A stretch of 64,000 bases of DNA from Plumapathes pennacea (GCA_964036295.1 OZ038462.1:13502440-13566439), one strand, 5' to 3'; shown: positions 1-11,612, counted from the first letter of the stretch. Numbers and translations: made by a program. The notes: a model not told the origin generated them from the sequence alone.

Positions 1-2965
1 CCGAATTGAGTCTTCTTTTCAACTGGCTTAAACGGCGTACAGCAATCTCACGGTTGTTAGGCAGGTTCGGTCTTGGTTCCCTCAACGGCAGTGGTAACTC
101 GTAGTGGCCATCTGCACACTTCCGAATGCCGCGTTCAGCCATTCCTAAGAATTTCCTGTCTTCTCTAGAGAGGGCTTGATTGGCTGGACTTCTTTCCGAG
201 AAGTCGGTTTCGAACATCTTTCTTATAGTGCAGGGGTTGATTTCTTCCTTGACTTGGACCTTGGGGACGAAACGAATACTTGTCTGAAGGTCGTTTCCAA
301 TCTCTTGAGTCATTATTCTGTGGCTTGTACCAAAGTCTTGTTCTTCTTTGTTCTCTTCTGAAGCTATTTGGAGGGCGACTGGTCCGATTATCCCCCATCC
401 AAGGAGAGTCCTTATTGCGTAAGGATTGTCTCCTTTTCCAAGAATAACTTCTCTTGGCTTTAAAGCTTTTGGACAATTGCAGCCGATGAGTAGTCCAACG
501 TCGACATCGCTCCGGTATGGTTGCATCTTTGTGACTATCCTTTGTAGGTGGGGCCACTTGTTGGCGACTTCCGGTCTGGGAATTTGGTCCCTTCTAAAGG
601 GTATATTTGCTCTTGAATACGTTTTGGGAAGTTCGATCTCCACTCTTTTGTCCATTCTTTCGACCACCAGGCCGGTTATCTTCTCTACGGAGATTTCTTC
701 CTTTCCCAACATGGTGGACAGGTTCAGCTTTACTTCAGGTCCTGTTAGACCAAGATCGCGGAGTGTTTCAGACTTGATAAAGGTGGTATTACTTGCATCG
801 TCCAGGAGGGCGTAAACCATCACCTCTTGTTCAGGTTGATCTTTATAACGGAGCCATACTGGGACGATTAGGCAGTTAGTGACACCTTTGTCTTCACTTG
901 TTTGGGAGCAGGCACTGGAGCAATTGTTTGCGGCTTGATCTGCATTGGCTCCTGACGCGTCTCTTGTCCTTGGCTCTTTAGTTTCTTTTAGGTCATTATG
1001 AAGGACTGTTGGGTGTGGTTTCTCGCACTTCGTGCAAGTTAGTCTTCTGCGGCAATCCTTTGAGATATGGCCTTGTGTCAGACAACCAAAACAGAGTCTC
1101 TTCAACTTAATAAAGTCCCGGCGTTCGTTCAGATTCTTCTTCTTGAATTCATCACAGTTATGGAGCGCATGGGAGTTGTTACACAGTGGGCATGATCTTG
1201 TCTGTGAAGGAAACCTCGGCTCAGCGGCAGGCCTACCGTTGCGCTGGGTGTGTCCGGTAGAGGTTGCAAAGCTGTTTGAGCTAGTTGGAGGGCGTCTCCG
1301 GTTAGGGTTCCATTTGTCCTTAGCAGGGTCCTTCTTGCGTTCTACTTTGAAGGCGTCCGGGGAGAAGACTGGGTCTGTGGAGAGATCAGCTTTGCTCTCG
1401 GTGAACTTCACGAGGTCGTTAAACAGAACTGCTCGGTCATGCTTCTTCTTGATCGCAAACGCATGCCTACACCACTTCACGCCTGAATAAGAAGGAAGCT
1501 TGGAGACGACTTGCTTTATGACTTCGGCTGAGTCCAGATCATTCATGAACTTCATGCTCTTCATGGCCTCTTCGCACTGCCCCAGGAAATCCGAGAAAGA
1601 CTGCAAACCAGTGCTGTCACCTTCGTGGATCTGTTGCCATTTCCTCAAGCGCGCCTTATATGCTTCGGAGACACGATGAGGATCTCCGAAACGTTGGGCA
1701 AGAAGTTTCTTAGCTCGCTTGTAGCCGTCTCCAGAGTTCAGGGTCACGAATCCCTTTATCATGTCGTTTGCTTTCCCTGCAGTGTACTTGTTTAAGAAGT
1801 ACAGTCTTTCGTTGTCAACCGACACTCTGCTTTCGATGATTGTTTCGAAGGCTCTCATAAAAATGGGATAATCAAAATAACTACCATCGAAGGTTGGTGG
1901 CTCTTGTACTGGTAGGGAGCTAATTCGTTGTTGTTCTGCCATGAGTGCGCCGAGCTCAGTCTGCTTCGACTGGAGCCTGACTATTTCTTGTAGTGCAACT
2001 TCACTAGGGCTTGGGTAAAATTGCTGTTGTCTCCATGGTGACGGGCTGAAAGGATTTGAGAAGGTACCATTTGGAGGTTCGCTCTTCACTGGCAGATCCA
2101 TTGGCTCAGGTTTGGCTGGCAGATGAGATGCTTCGGTCTTGATCGCCGGTTGCAGGTAAGGTGAGCTTGGATGAAAAGGAGATGAGTCTTGGTTCAATAG
2201 GCTCCCTGATCGTGCTTCTGTGTTTGGGTATTGTCTTGCCATGTTAGCATTCTCCTCTTCTTCAAGAGCCTTGATAGCATCTCTTTCAGCATTTGCCATT
2301 GCCACTTCCTTCATGCATCTTAGCTTCTTGGCTTCAGCCTCCTGGTCGAGAAATTGTAGCTGCGCTTCCAGTTTTGCAGCTTTAACCGTTGCTTTGACTT
2401 TCCTCGAGTGTGTAGAAGAATTTGAAAGATGGGACGACTTTGTACCCTTTGAAATGGTCGATCCTGAACGAGAAGACTTAACTGATTCTCTGCAAGATTT
2501 TCTTTCTAGTACATGGATTCTTTCACAGATCCTCATGCGGCATTCCTGGTATTCGCGGTCGCTTAAGTCAAACCAGTGGTACGAGGCTTCTTTATCTTTA
2601 TAAGACTCTACTTTCTCATGATAGGCTTTGTGCGCTTGATTAAAATCATCTTTCTGGGCATCGAGGGCATCTCTCTCATTTTCAAGTGCTTCTACACTCA
2701 TGCTGTGCTCCAGCAGATGGTACGCATTTTTAAGTTTCCTTCCTAGTGACGTGTATGATTCAGCACGTTTGCGATGTAAAATTTCTAACTGGTAAACTCT
2801 TCCCTTTTCTGTTAGTTTTCTTTCCCGGGTAGATTTTGGTTCTTGATCGGCCGAAGTTTGTTCTGATGGAAGTTCGATTTCATTGGCGTTAACGACTCCT
2901 TGAATAAGTTCGGCCCAGGGCGTGTATTTGATTTCCGAGGGTGCGGGACTATCCGATGACATCAT
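1..2965 (-). CDS. BEL/Pao retrotransposon gag-protease polyprotein, 5' part, runs off the left edge
   Basis: An open frame of about 987 codons reads leftwards from tandem ATGs at 2965 and 2962 to the window edge with no stop found; the frame was spot-checked at 1546 and 712. The N-terminal third (about 2950-2200) is charged and helical. A gag core of the DUF1759 type follows, with PTFDGSYFDYPIFMRAFE near 1900. Next come cysteine knuckles including CFGCLTQGHISKDC near 1090-1050. A retroviral-type aspartic protease (DUF1758-like) has ALLDDASNTTFI near 815-780. This order is typical of BEL/Pao polyproteins, where reverse transcriptase and integrase follow; those would lie left of the window. The intact frame suggests a young copy. 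The family call rests on motif order and is fairly secure. Confidence 0.85.
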   Translation of the reverse strand, partial: MMSSDSPAPSEIKYTPWAELIQGVVNANEIELPSEQTSADQEPKSTRERKLTEKGRVYQLEILHRKRAESYTSLGRKLKNAYHLLEHSMSVEALENERDALDAQKDDFNQAHKAYHEKVESYKDKEASYHWFDLSDREYQECRMRICERIHVLERKSCRESVKSSRSGSTISKGTKSSHLSNSSTHSRKVKATVKAAKLEAQLQFLDQEAEAKKLRCMKEVAMANAERDAIKALEEEENANMARQYPNTEARSGSLLNQDSSPFHPSSPYLQPAIKTEASHLPAKPEPMDLPVKSEPPNGTFSNPFSPSPWRQQQFYPSPSEVALQEIVRLQSKQTELGALMAEQQRISSLPVQEPPTFDGSYFDYPIFMRAFETIIESRVSVDNERLYFLNKYTAGKANDMIKGFVTLNSGDGYKRAKKLLAQRFGDPHRVSEAYKARLRKWQQIHEGDSTGLQSFSDFLGQCEEAMKSMKFMNDLDSAEVIKQVVSKLPSYSGVKWCRHAFAIKKKHDRAVLFNDLVKFTESKADLSTDPVFSPDAFKVERKKDPAKDKWNPNRRRPPTSSNSFATSTGHTQRNGRPAAEPRFPSQTRSCPLCNNSHALHNCDEFKKKNLNERRDFIKLKRLCFGCLTQGHISKDCRRRLTCTKCEKPHPTVLHNDLKETKEPRTRDASGANADQAANNCSSACSQTSEDKGVTNCLIVPVWLRYKDQPEQEVMVYALLDDASNTTFIKSETLRDLGLTGPEVKLNLSTMLGKEEISVEKITGLVVERMDKRVEIELPKTYSRANIPFRRDQIPRPEVANKWPHLQRIVTKMQPYRSDVDVGLLIGCNCPKALKPREVILGKGDNPYAIRTLLGWGIIGPVALQIASEENKEEQDFGTSHRIMTQEIGNDLQTSIRFVPKVQVKEEINPCTIRKMFETDFSERSPANQALSREDRKFLGMAERGIRKCADGHYELPLPLREPRPNLPNNREIAVRRLSQLKRRLNS

Positions 2966-3972
2966 TACGTGCTGGGACGATTGGTTTGTCTTACATAAAG
3001 AAAGGTCGTGTTCGAGCTTTCACGATTCCGAGCCAGAGGCAAACGATGGAGATATTTTACTGTAACGGTAGCAGGCGACTATCGAGAGTAATCAAGATTT
3101 GTCGTGGCTGACGCGGGGATAATTTACATAAGAAGCGAAAGATGAACGAGTGAAGGCGATGGAAGGCTCAAATGGGGTTTATTCCGTGCCAACACAATGA
3201 TTCGGATTCGTACTTCTCGTAAACTGAAAGTAAGGATTACAACGTATAACTAATAAAAACTACTACTAAATACTACAAATAGGAAAACTAGTTAGGCTAA
3301 GACAAGCGATCCATTCAAAGCAATGTAATCATGTAACGCTAACAACGTGATATAAAATAACATGTGGTATCACGCAATGAAGTAACGAAGGATAAACTGA
3401 GCATAATTAGCATGTAAACGGGGGCTAAATAGCAACACTAAAGAAATAATAACAATATAAGGCAAAAGCGATACTAAATTCCAAGTAAACAAGGTACTTG
3501 AATAACTAATAACAAAGTTCGTGACTCGGTGTGCTAGCCATACAAAAAGGGTAACAAAACGATAGCTAAATCACTTAAAAGGCGCTGATTACCAAACTAC
3601 AATAAAAACGGTAAGAAACAAGCAAGGGTACTTACATATCTAACCCACGCAGTAAAACCTCTGAGCAAGGATAACTTGATAATAAAACGATCTGCTTACT
3701 ACGGAGTCCAGACTACAACTAACTAAATGATACAACGGTACGTGCAGATATCGGAAGACAAAATAAAGATCTATTGATTACAGAACCCATAAAGTATCAT
3801 AGGCATTTCCTTAGTGTCTCCAACTAAAACAAAGGAGAATAGAATATTTACACTAATCAAAGGGACAAAGAATAATTGATGATGCAATACAAAATGAATC
3901 TGAGCTTGGTTGCGTGACAAGAAACAAACTGAAACTGTAATCCTATTTATAATCACGTGACAATCATAACAC
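2966..3972 (-). other. Probable leader and 5' LTR region of the BEL element
   Basis: This AT-rich stretch without coding potential lies directly upstream of the gag start. On the minus strand it has a TATA-like TTATAAATAG near 3953-3944, about 20 bp inside a possible LTR start TGTTATGATTG near 3972. A TGG-initial stretch near 3035 could be a primer binding site. The partner LTR is outside the window, so the LTR boundaries cannot be fixed here. Confidence 0.4.
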
Positions 3973-4208
3973 CAAGTTCTCTATACTGTATGATATTTTT
4001 CTGGTGAGAAACTTAAAGCCTCTCTTGGAAGTCTCGCTCTTATCCCTACTTTCCATTTTAGTTTATTCTGGTCTTAACCCCACTCACGCCACGAGCTCAC
4101 TGGCAACACCAGTCTTGTTATTGTATGTGATACAGCGATCACTCGTGCGTACGCGCTTCGAAACATATCGTAATGTGCCTCCGTTTCGCAGTATCAGGGA
4201 CCCGGATT

Positions 4209-4327
4209 CACAAAACTTGCGTACGAACGAAAATGTGTATGCCGTACCCGCTCACTATCTTGCGCAAGACAGTAGCATGCGCAAAGTCATACCTAAGAAC
4301 ATTTTCCCTCGTACGCAAGTTTTGTAA
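4209..4327. repeat. Foldback repeat with about 26-bp inverted arms
   Basis: CAAAACTTGCGTACGAACG at the left is matched by CGTACGCAAGTTTTG at the right in inverted orientation, with an unrelated spacer. It resembles a short MITE. It overlaps no credible coding exon. Confidence 0.6.
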
Positions 4328-4364
4328 AATCGCGGCCCCAGTTCTCAACAAATCACCGACTGAG

Positions 4365-5938
4365 AGAATATATCTTTTTCTTTCGAGTCCATTTCTCAAA
4401 ATAATTTTGATACTGCACATTAGAATTGGCAAAAATGGCGTTCGTAACCGCAACATGGCCTCGACTTGTCAAGATACTGACAGTACAGCTGACGTTAGAT
4501 CAAACTATTGCAACCTAAGCAAGCCACTTTTCTGATTTGAATGGTCAAACTAATGTATTGACCAAGAATTGCCCATAAGCGCTATGTTTTCTTTCGAACA
4601 GTGTTACATATCGCTCATACCACTGTATAAGGTATTTCCGATCACTAAGCGATGATCGAATTTTTACTAATGGCTACAAATGGAAACATCTCTAATTTCA
4701 TACTGTTAAATGTGTATCATATTTAAAGTATCTCTTAATCAATCTAAGTGCGCTACTGCACTTTCCAATCTTACAGTCCCCTCTTTGTCCCTGTGAGTGT
4801 CTCGTCCTATGGTCCGCCTCTGTCCCTCTCTTTCTCTCTTTATCTCTTCAGATCCGTTCGGACTTTAGACACTAAGGGCTCAGTTTACTACATATATACT
4901 CAGTGAATGCAGGCCAATTTTCTCTAAGTGGACACCTCTCTAAGGTGGACATTGAATGCTAGTCCCTAGAGTGTCCACCTTAGAGAGAATTCACTGTATA
5001 TAAACATTATCCTATTACGGTTTAGAGTTGCTAATAAACCAGTTGATCGGGTTCCTAACAAGTGCAATACGCTCCCAACTTTGCACTTGTTTTTAGCCTC
5101 TATTTGCACTCGAAAATGTGAAGTCGTGTAATAAATAAGCATAATCCTTTTACGTTTTAGAGTTGCTCCATCGCAATGCCTTTTAAAAAGTGCTCACAAA
5201 TGTATTTTACAAGACCAGTATAGTCACGGGCTAGTATTTAAGGTGATTCCATCGAAAAAGAAATAGTAATTGAATTTTCTTAAAACTTTGCACAATTATT
5301 AATTACTTCTAGTACATTAAAAAATAAAATAAAAATAGGGGGTCACCATGAAATAATAGGCAATTTGATCATCTACACGCTTGCACTGAAACGCCTAAAA
5401 ACATATTGTAATAGTGATTCAATGATAGTATTTCAAAATTAAGTAAAGAATTTTTGTTTAAATTTGGATATATCATGGGGAGTCGTATTTTCTTAAAATA
5501 CATGAAATAAAAAAGGGGGGTCACCATGCTCATTTTTGCGCAATTATCCAGGAAAGGGCGAATTCACTTCAAAATACGTCTTTCCGAGAGGGGACTGGGA
5601 CGAGTTTCAACTTTCAAGGTGGCTGCTTCCACAAGGAACGACAAAAAATAAAACTTATTTGCGAAACGAGTATAAAGAACTTTCTATCTTGAAATTTCGG
5701 TGGTTCTTAATGTCCACCATCTCAAAAGTGTTGTGCGCACTAAAGATGCGCAATGCAAAACTAGGGAATCACCTTAAATGTATGAGGTTCAACACAGACT
5801 GCTTTATGCTTTACATCAGTACTAGAATAAAGTAATCAGTGCTTTTATTGAAAGCGCCCTAGGCGCTCACTTGAGGATTTACGGTATACTTGCACAAAAG
5901 GGTGGTTTTTGGAAGGCTTTAATTAACCCAGCCTATAA
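4365..5938. repeat. Duplicated block P, copy 1 (contains a MITE)
   Basis: This block is nearly identical to 17388-18420 from its first base (GAATATATC) to its last (GCCTATAA). The extra length is almost entirely the 532-bp insertion at 5242-5773 plus its TTAA duplication. Near 4915-5000 the block contains an inverted pair around the motif GGTGGACA (CTCTAAGGTGGACA against its complement). I see no protein in it. Confidence 0.85.
5242..5773. mobile_element. 532-bp MITE with TTAA target duplication (piggyBac/Kolobok-type)
   Basis: It begins GGTGATTCC, ends GGAATCACC, and is flanked on both sides by TTAA (5238-5241 and 5774-5777). The paralogous block at 17388-18420 has the empty site with a single TTAA near 18257. 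The interior carries two copies of GGGGTCACCATG (5339 and 5517) and no transposase. TTAA duplication is known for piggyBac and Kolobok elements; which of the two applies is not shown. Confidence 0.85.
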
Positions 5939-7424
5939 ACACGTGTCAGAATAACTTTCGATATTCTAAAGTGTCAAAAATGGCTAAAATATCATTTTGA
6001 CTCCAATTTCTTGCAAAAATTATGCCAATATTTATTGAACACATCCGAAATTTGCAAAGTTAACCTTGAATTCGACAACTTATAATGATATTCAATGAAA
6101 TCCACCAGAATACCTAAATAATGCGCATTGCATAGTTTTCTTCTTCGCCGAGGAAATCTGGCCATGTCATTTATTTCTGCCGAAAGCGCTGTTTTATTCT
6201 AGAAATTAACTATAAATTATTGCGAGATTAACAAGAGTGCCGATGAAAGTTAAACAGACATAGGTCTGCAATCGCAGAGCCAATTTTCGTTTCAAATACT
6301 GCCGAGTCAAGTTCCCTGAATGGATCTGCGATCGCAGAGCCAAGATTTTTCGAATACCACCGGCCAAGTTAATTTACCTCAATGGATCTGCGATCGCAGA
6401 GCCAATATTTTTTTGAATACCGCTGACCAAGTCAATCTACCTGAATGGATCTGCGATCGCGGCCTTTTGCTACCTTGCTCAGATGATAGCTGATTAAACT
6501 ATCGATTCTCAGTACACTATTCATACAAGTTCCTCTTAAAAGGTTGGGGGAATATGCATTATGAACTTGGAAGTGAAACGGTTAATAAGGCCTAAAGTCT
6601 ATCAGAAACCCACACAGCGAGTTTTAGGAACAAGCTGTCCTCGCCGAGGCTGTGGAACTACGTAAAGGGACACATTGACTGATAGCACGTCGAAGGTGAG
6701 CTTGAGTAGGCTTGCGTCATTTCCAACCTACAAAACATCACAACGAAACTAAATAACACATTGCAACCATTTTGTGTATTAAAGTAAACAGAGAACTTGT
6801 TTTCGAGAATTTGATCGGTTTATACTCGCTCGATAGTATTGTCAACATTTTCTTCTAGATTGCAAGGAGAATACCAACTGAAATTACTACATGAAAGGTT
6901 GTGAAATCTAAACAACGATATTTTGCAAACTCGTGAGTGGCGGTGCTTGCCAACCTGATGATATTAATCAGTCAGTATAAAACGCAAACTGTCATGACAG
7001 CTTGACCTTCTAATTAACTTTCCGTGTGCCACACTCCCCAGGTGACCTCCTTTCAATCAGTCTCAGATGTGCGCAACATTAATTCCAGTTTGTTACTTTC
7101 TGTTCAAAATCTTCCTATTGTTATTTTCAAGCATCGATTGAACCGCCTTTTACCAACCGCTTCTCGATCAGTAGTGATCAAAAGAGGCCTGTAGCTGGAA
7201 ACTGCCAAATCAATTTCGGTGGAACTTCTGTCAAAAGTCGGAAACGCAATCCAGAAGGTCTGGATTTCGCAAGGACCTTCAGCGCTTGTATCAGTATTTG
7301 TATTTTTATTTACCTAGTTTGCACATCCACTAATAAAAATAATAAAAATGATTATGTGATTATGTACATTGATTATGTACATTGTTATTTGATTATGTAC
7401 ATTGAGGTCATCACATAGTTTGCG
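5939..7424. other. Non-coding stretch between block P and the 7-kb transposon
   Basis: No credible exon is visible. It holds the minisatellite at 6264-6460, a copy of a dispersed repeat near 6466-6585 (also near 15750-15885 and 47140-47260), and a short tandem repeat of GATTATGTACATT near 7350-7402 next to the transposon end. Confidence 0.5.
6264..6460. repeat. 60-64 bp minisatellite with a palindromic core
   Basis: Four cores lie at 6264, 6324, 6386 and 6450, spaced 60, 62 and 64 bp. The second and third are the perfect 14-bp palindrome TCTGCGATCGCAGA; the first has one substitution and the last loses its right edge. The spacers all contain GAATAC or a near match and end in a variant of CTGAATGGA. 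One inverted unit with the same palindrome occurs near 16210-16240. Confidence 0.85.
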
Positions 7425-7716
7425 CGAAAATTGCGCAATTACAGCATATACCATGTACCATTTAGTACCTTTAATACAATGTCTAGTTCCCGTTGGTTTG
7501 ACAAATATCTGAAAGAGGATCGATGGATCAGTAGATCCTTAGATCGCTGGATCTATGGATTGCTGGAGCGTTGGATCGTTAGATCGCTGGATCTTTGGAT
7601 CGTTAGATCGCTAGATCGCTGGATCTTTTGATCGTTAGATTGCTGGATCTGTAGATTGATGGACCGATGGATCAGTAGATCGTTGGATCGATGTTCCCAG
7701 GCTCTCGCAGTGGAGG
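7425..7716 (+). repeat. Left terminal inverted repeat with subterminal GATC-rich tandem units
   Basis: About 95 bp of single-copy TIR is followed from about 7519 by units such as GATCGCTGGATC and TGGATCGTTA, repeating at roughly 20-24 bp up to about 7690. The mirror-image array lies at 14155-14310. Such arrays may be transposase binding sites (inference). Confidence 0.8.
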
Positions 7717-10700
7717 TCAACAAGACACAAAATGGCGTTTTGAGATTTTTGCAAGATGATGGTGACATGAAGATAACCTATGCATTGAAAATTTACATCC
7801 GAAAAAATGTAAAGAATTACGAAGATCGTTTACTTCAAGGTGAACGGGTAGCTGGACCGTTCGTTGTTGAAGCGTCTCGGCATTTGAATCCCGACTTTCG
7901 CAATTCACCACACGTGGAAGACTACGTACATCCCAAGGTTATTATTTGGGATCCTTTAGAGCAACATCAGGGTTTTACGAGTGCCATTCTTGTCCTCATT
8001 ACGATCATGGACAGGTGGGCTCTGTCCTTACTCCATGCAAGTGGAAAGATGGACGAAGCGAGAGAGATATGCCACGGCAACTCTATGGTGTAAATGGCCC
8101 CGTGCTGCTTGTGAGCCGCGTGTACCGATGCACTCAAGGACACGAAATCATCGGTCATGACCCCAGGCTGTTGGAGAATATACCATCAGGCGATGTAACA
8201 TTTCACCTTGGTCACAAGTTGGGCCTTACTGCCGAGCTTTGCTCTTTGATTTTCGCTCTGGCGTCAAGTGGACAAACCTTCAATGAAATTGAGGTATTTT
8301 TAGCTCAGAGATATTTGGATAATTTTTCTGAAGGAGAGTGCAGGTATGCTAGACATATTGCTAGTTTTCTTGCGAGAAATACTTCAGTGGACAAAGAGTG
8401 CCTGCCAACATTCCCGTCCTTTGATGTCTGGAGACCAACCCCGAGTATAAACACAATTATTCAGTGCTTTCTGTATGTTTTCAAGGAGAACGAGCTATTC
8501 TTGAGGCAGCACACGAGTGAGAGAAGATCCAACGTTTGGATAAGTGCTGATCGTACATTCAAAGTTGCAGCAAATATAGGATGCAACCTCCCGGATGGAT
8601 CTTGGACCACCAATTTGACTCTTTACATATTGTTTTAAATGAAGCGGGACAGGTGCTTACCTACAAGTTAACAAAAGGTACTGCAATGAGTAATGTGGAG
8701 GACATTTTGAAAAATTTAAAGTGTCGATTGGAGCATCAGGGAGCATTGTGCCACACAATTTTTGTTGATAATTACTGCAAGGTTCGGGGAAAACTTCAAG
8801 AGATCTTTCCAAACAAATTAGTTAAACTAGATCTGTTTTATGCAATCCAGAGGATCACTTCAAAGGTTCCGAAGGATAGAAGGCATTATCTGTCATCATC
8901 CTTTATTAATGACTTTAAGATGATTTTCCGAGCTGGTGCAGACCAAGGCGAAAACAAAGAAATGGATACACCTGATAAGGAAACCTTAATGATCAACTTG
9001 GAGAAGTTTACAGAGAGATGGAAAGATGTGAAGTATGATTTTGGTGAAGTTGTTATGAATGCTAATGTTTGCCATGAACTTGGAAACTTAAAAGTTCACA
9101 TTGAAATGAAAATCTTCATAAAAACTTGAGAGCAGTAATAGGCCGATCAAATTTGGGTTGCAAGCTAGCAGAAGCTCTACTCGCTACCTTCTGCTACACT
9201 TGGAATGAAAGACGAAGTGCTTCTAGTACCACGCCTTCAGGATGTGTAAAGCCCATACTTTCCTACAGAGCTGAACTAGAAGAGCATGGCTTTGTACCCA
9301 CACCAGAAAGTTTTGGTATTATTCCTCAGCCAACAGAACTTGAGAACTCTGGTGTAACAACTCCATGTAACCCTGAAGTCATGCGGGGTATTTTGTGCAG
9401 TACTGTGTCAAGTGATCTTACAGCTACATGTGCGGAAGAAACCCTCACCAGCAATGAGCTGAAGAGTGCATTTTGCCAGGCTGTAAATATGTCTGTCATC
9501 TACAGTCAACTGAAAGCCCTTTGCAAAAACCCCAGGTTTAATGTTAGATTGATTCACTTACTGCCCTGCAGCTTCCTTTTGTTCAGTAATCAAAGTTTCG
9601 TCTCTGACAAAGTTGCTGAACATTCAGAACGGCTCAAAACGACTCTGATGGGCTATCGTCTGAAACTTGATGATGTGCACTATCATTGCTATGGCGATAG
9701 CATTTTCCTTAGTATTATCAGCCAGTTAAAGGAAATGTCAAGATCATCAAGCATGCTAAAAGAGCATTTGGGCAGCATTGGGGTTTCACTGGCCAATGAT
9801 GACTTGAACATCGTTCAAGCGTTAAGGAACATTGTTGTCAATGAGCTGGTGAGCAATGCTGGGAGATACAAACATGCGTTGATGACACCTGATAAGCATT
9901 TTGAGGAGGAGGCCAACAAATTCAGAGAGTGTGGATACTACTCAAGTAAGCATAACCACGCACATCGTACCATGTACTGTACCATAAAATCCTAGTTATA
10001 AACCTCTCCACTTATATAGCCTATATACCTCTTAACAAAAGAAACTCGGGTTCCCTGGACACAAGCCCTCACAGAAAATTGTAAAACTTCACTAGAAAAC
10101 TATTAAATTACAAAAAGTTCAATCATTACCAGAATCAACATAAATAACATAAGCCCCTGGCCCCATTTATAAACCCACCCAAAACTTCTTAAGAAGTATG
10201 TATAAGTCCATGGCTTACCTGCAGATTTTACTCTATTTCATCAAAATTAAGATAATGCTATGCCAAAATACTGTAAGAGCATGCTGTAATATTACAAAGT
10301 ATTTGATACTGACGATCATTCACCTCTCTTACTGTAAACCCTTTTTAAATGTTCCTATATAGCAAAAATTGTTCTTGTGGCCGTGGTGCTGCTAAGAAAG
10401 ATGGAAGAAAGTTTTGCTCGTAATGGGAACAAGAGCCGCTGTAAGTGTTATGCTAATGAGACTGGTTGCACCCACAGATGTAAATGCATTTGTTGTGGAA
10501 ATCCTTACGGCAGTTCAGAGGCTGCAAAAGAGGCATATTCTCACTCGAGTGTCTCAAGGTACCGACCAAAGCAGAAGTTACAAGAGGTTAGAGAAAGCAC
10601 CACGAGCCTAGAGTATTTACTTAAGCATGGTGTGGATCCCGTTACAGGATGGACAGAGGTAGAAAGCTTCACACTGGATTGTCTCGTGGACCTCACAACA

Positions 10701-10874
10701 CAAAAGCATTTGTGCATTGAAGCAACAAATTTGCATAAATGCTATTCCAGGCTTCAGGAGATCTCTACCAAACTGAGGAATCCTCTGCAACCAAAGACAC
10801 TCGAGCAAGTAGAGGGAAAACTGTTTTGCATTAAGAAAGTGGCTCAAGGGTTTGAAGCCCTTTACAAAAAGTAA
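7716..10874 (+). pseudogene. KDZ/Zisupton-like transposase with OTU-like and CXC domains, frameshifted
   Basis: The reading frame shifts at about 7973, 8608 and 9105-9125, and again near 10430. The conserved parts in order are: a cysteine-bearing segment (FYECHSCPHYDHG, near 7975); a DUF6729-like stretch (VSRVYRCTQGHEIIGHDP, near 8110-8165); RNase-H-type acidic motifs WISADRTFKVAANIG (8537), IFVDNYCKVRGKL (8759) and VKLDLFYAIQRITSKVP (8820); KLAEALLATFCYTWNERR (9160); and an OTU-like region with YGDSIFLSIISQLK (about 9690-9725). A likely intron runs 9946-10362. A CXC (tesmin-like) stretch follows, with CKCYANETGCTHRCKC near 10440-10490. Around 9110 about 20 codons seem deleted where KDZ proteins usually carry a GTNRNE-type motif with the third acidic residue (known of the family, from memory). 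The copy is therefore inactive. Confidence 0.7.
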
Positions 10875-11612
10875 GTGGAACAGAACTGGTTCTCGTAGGA
10901 CAAGGTTCCTAATTCTATTGTATTGTCAATACAACAGTGTAGCCAATCAAATGGCATAAGATGACTGCTGAGGTAGCCAACTATGTCTGACCATAATGTA
11001 ACTTTTATTTCTCCTTCAGCGATTTCATGTGAAACAGAAAAGATAGCTCACACACAATACTATCTTACTTAGGTCAGATTGGCACATTGGTTTGCGTTGA
11101 CTATTCAACTCAAATTTTGGAAATATTTGATGAAAAAAATGCAGAAAGGTAAACACTGCACTGCTTGCTAAAGTTGGAGCTATTCACATATCTTTTTCTG
11201 TGACAGGTGAATAATCAATAGAATAAAGTTGAGGGTTTGGTGATATCTCAGACTGCATTAAAAATCATTGTCCTTATTTCCCAGTATCGGGGTGCACGCA
11301 ACAGACACTAGGACACCATATTCGTCAGCTTGTGCCATAAAAACGATTACGGTGACCCCTTGCTTATTGCATCATTGTGACCCACTAGAGTTGCTGTACA
11401 ATTGTGCCAAGTTTAATTACCAATCTATGAGAGATTCTTTTTCTAGGGAATCTCCTTAAGGTGGGATTGGTACCTATAATTAAGGAAAGGAATTATTGCA
11501 CCTCAGTGCAACATTTGCTGAATAAATAAAATTGTGGTTTTGTAAAACCCCCTAAGGATTTTTCCCACGGGAAACGGATGTCGCAAGAAATCAGTTACAG
11601 AAGAAATTCGCA
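10875..11612 (+). other. Spacer between the two transposon genes
   Basis: I see no conserved coding sequence. It separates the end of the CXC exon from the ATG of the ATPase gene and probably holds the 3' UTR of one and the promoter of the other. Confidence 0.4.

Noticed and set aside
165-1490. Open frames on the plus strand and in other minus frames over the BEL region
   Set aside because: They overlap a single long, motif-bearing minus-strand frame and show no domain of their own; they are shadows.
3030-3060. Primer binding site of the BEL element
   Set aside because: A TGG-initial stretch exists but I could not match it to a specific tRNA or anchor it to a proven LTR end, so it was not listed separately.
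6264-6460. CRISPR-like array
   Set aside because: The repeats have near-identical spacers and the context is eukaryotic; it is a minisatellite.
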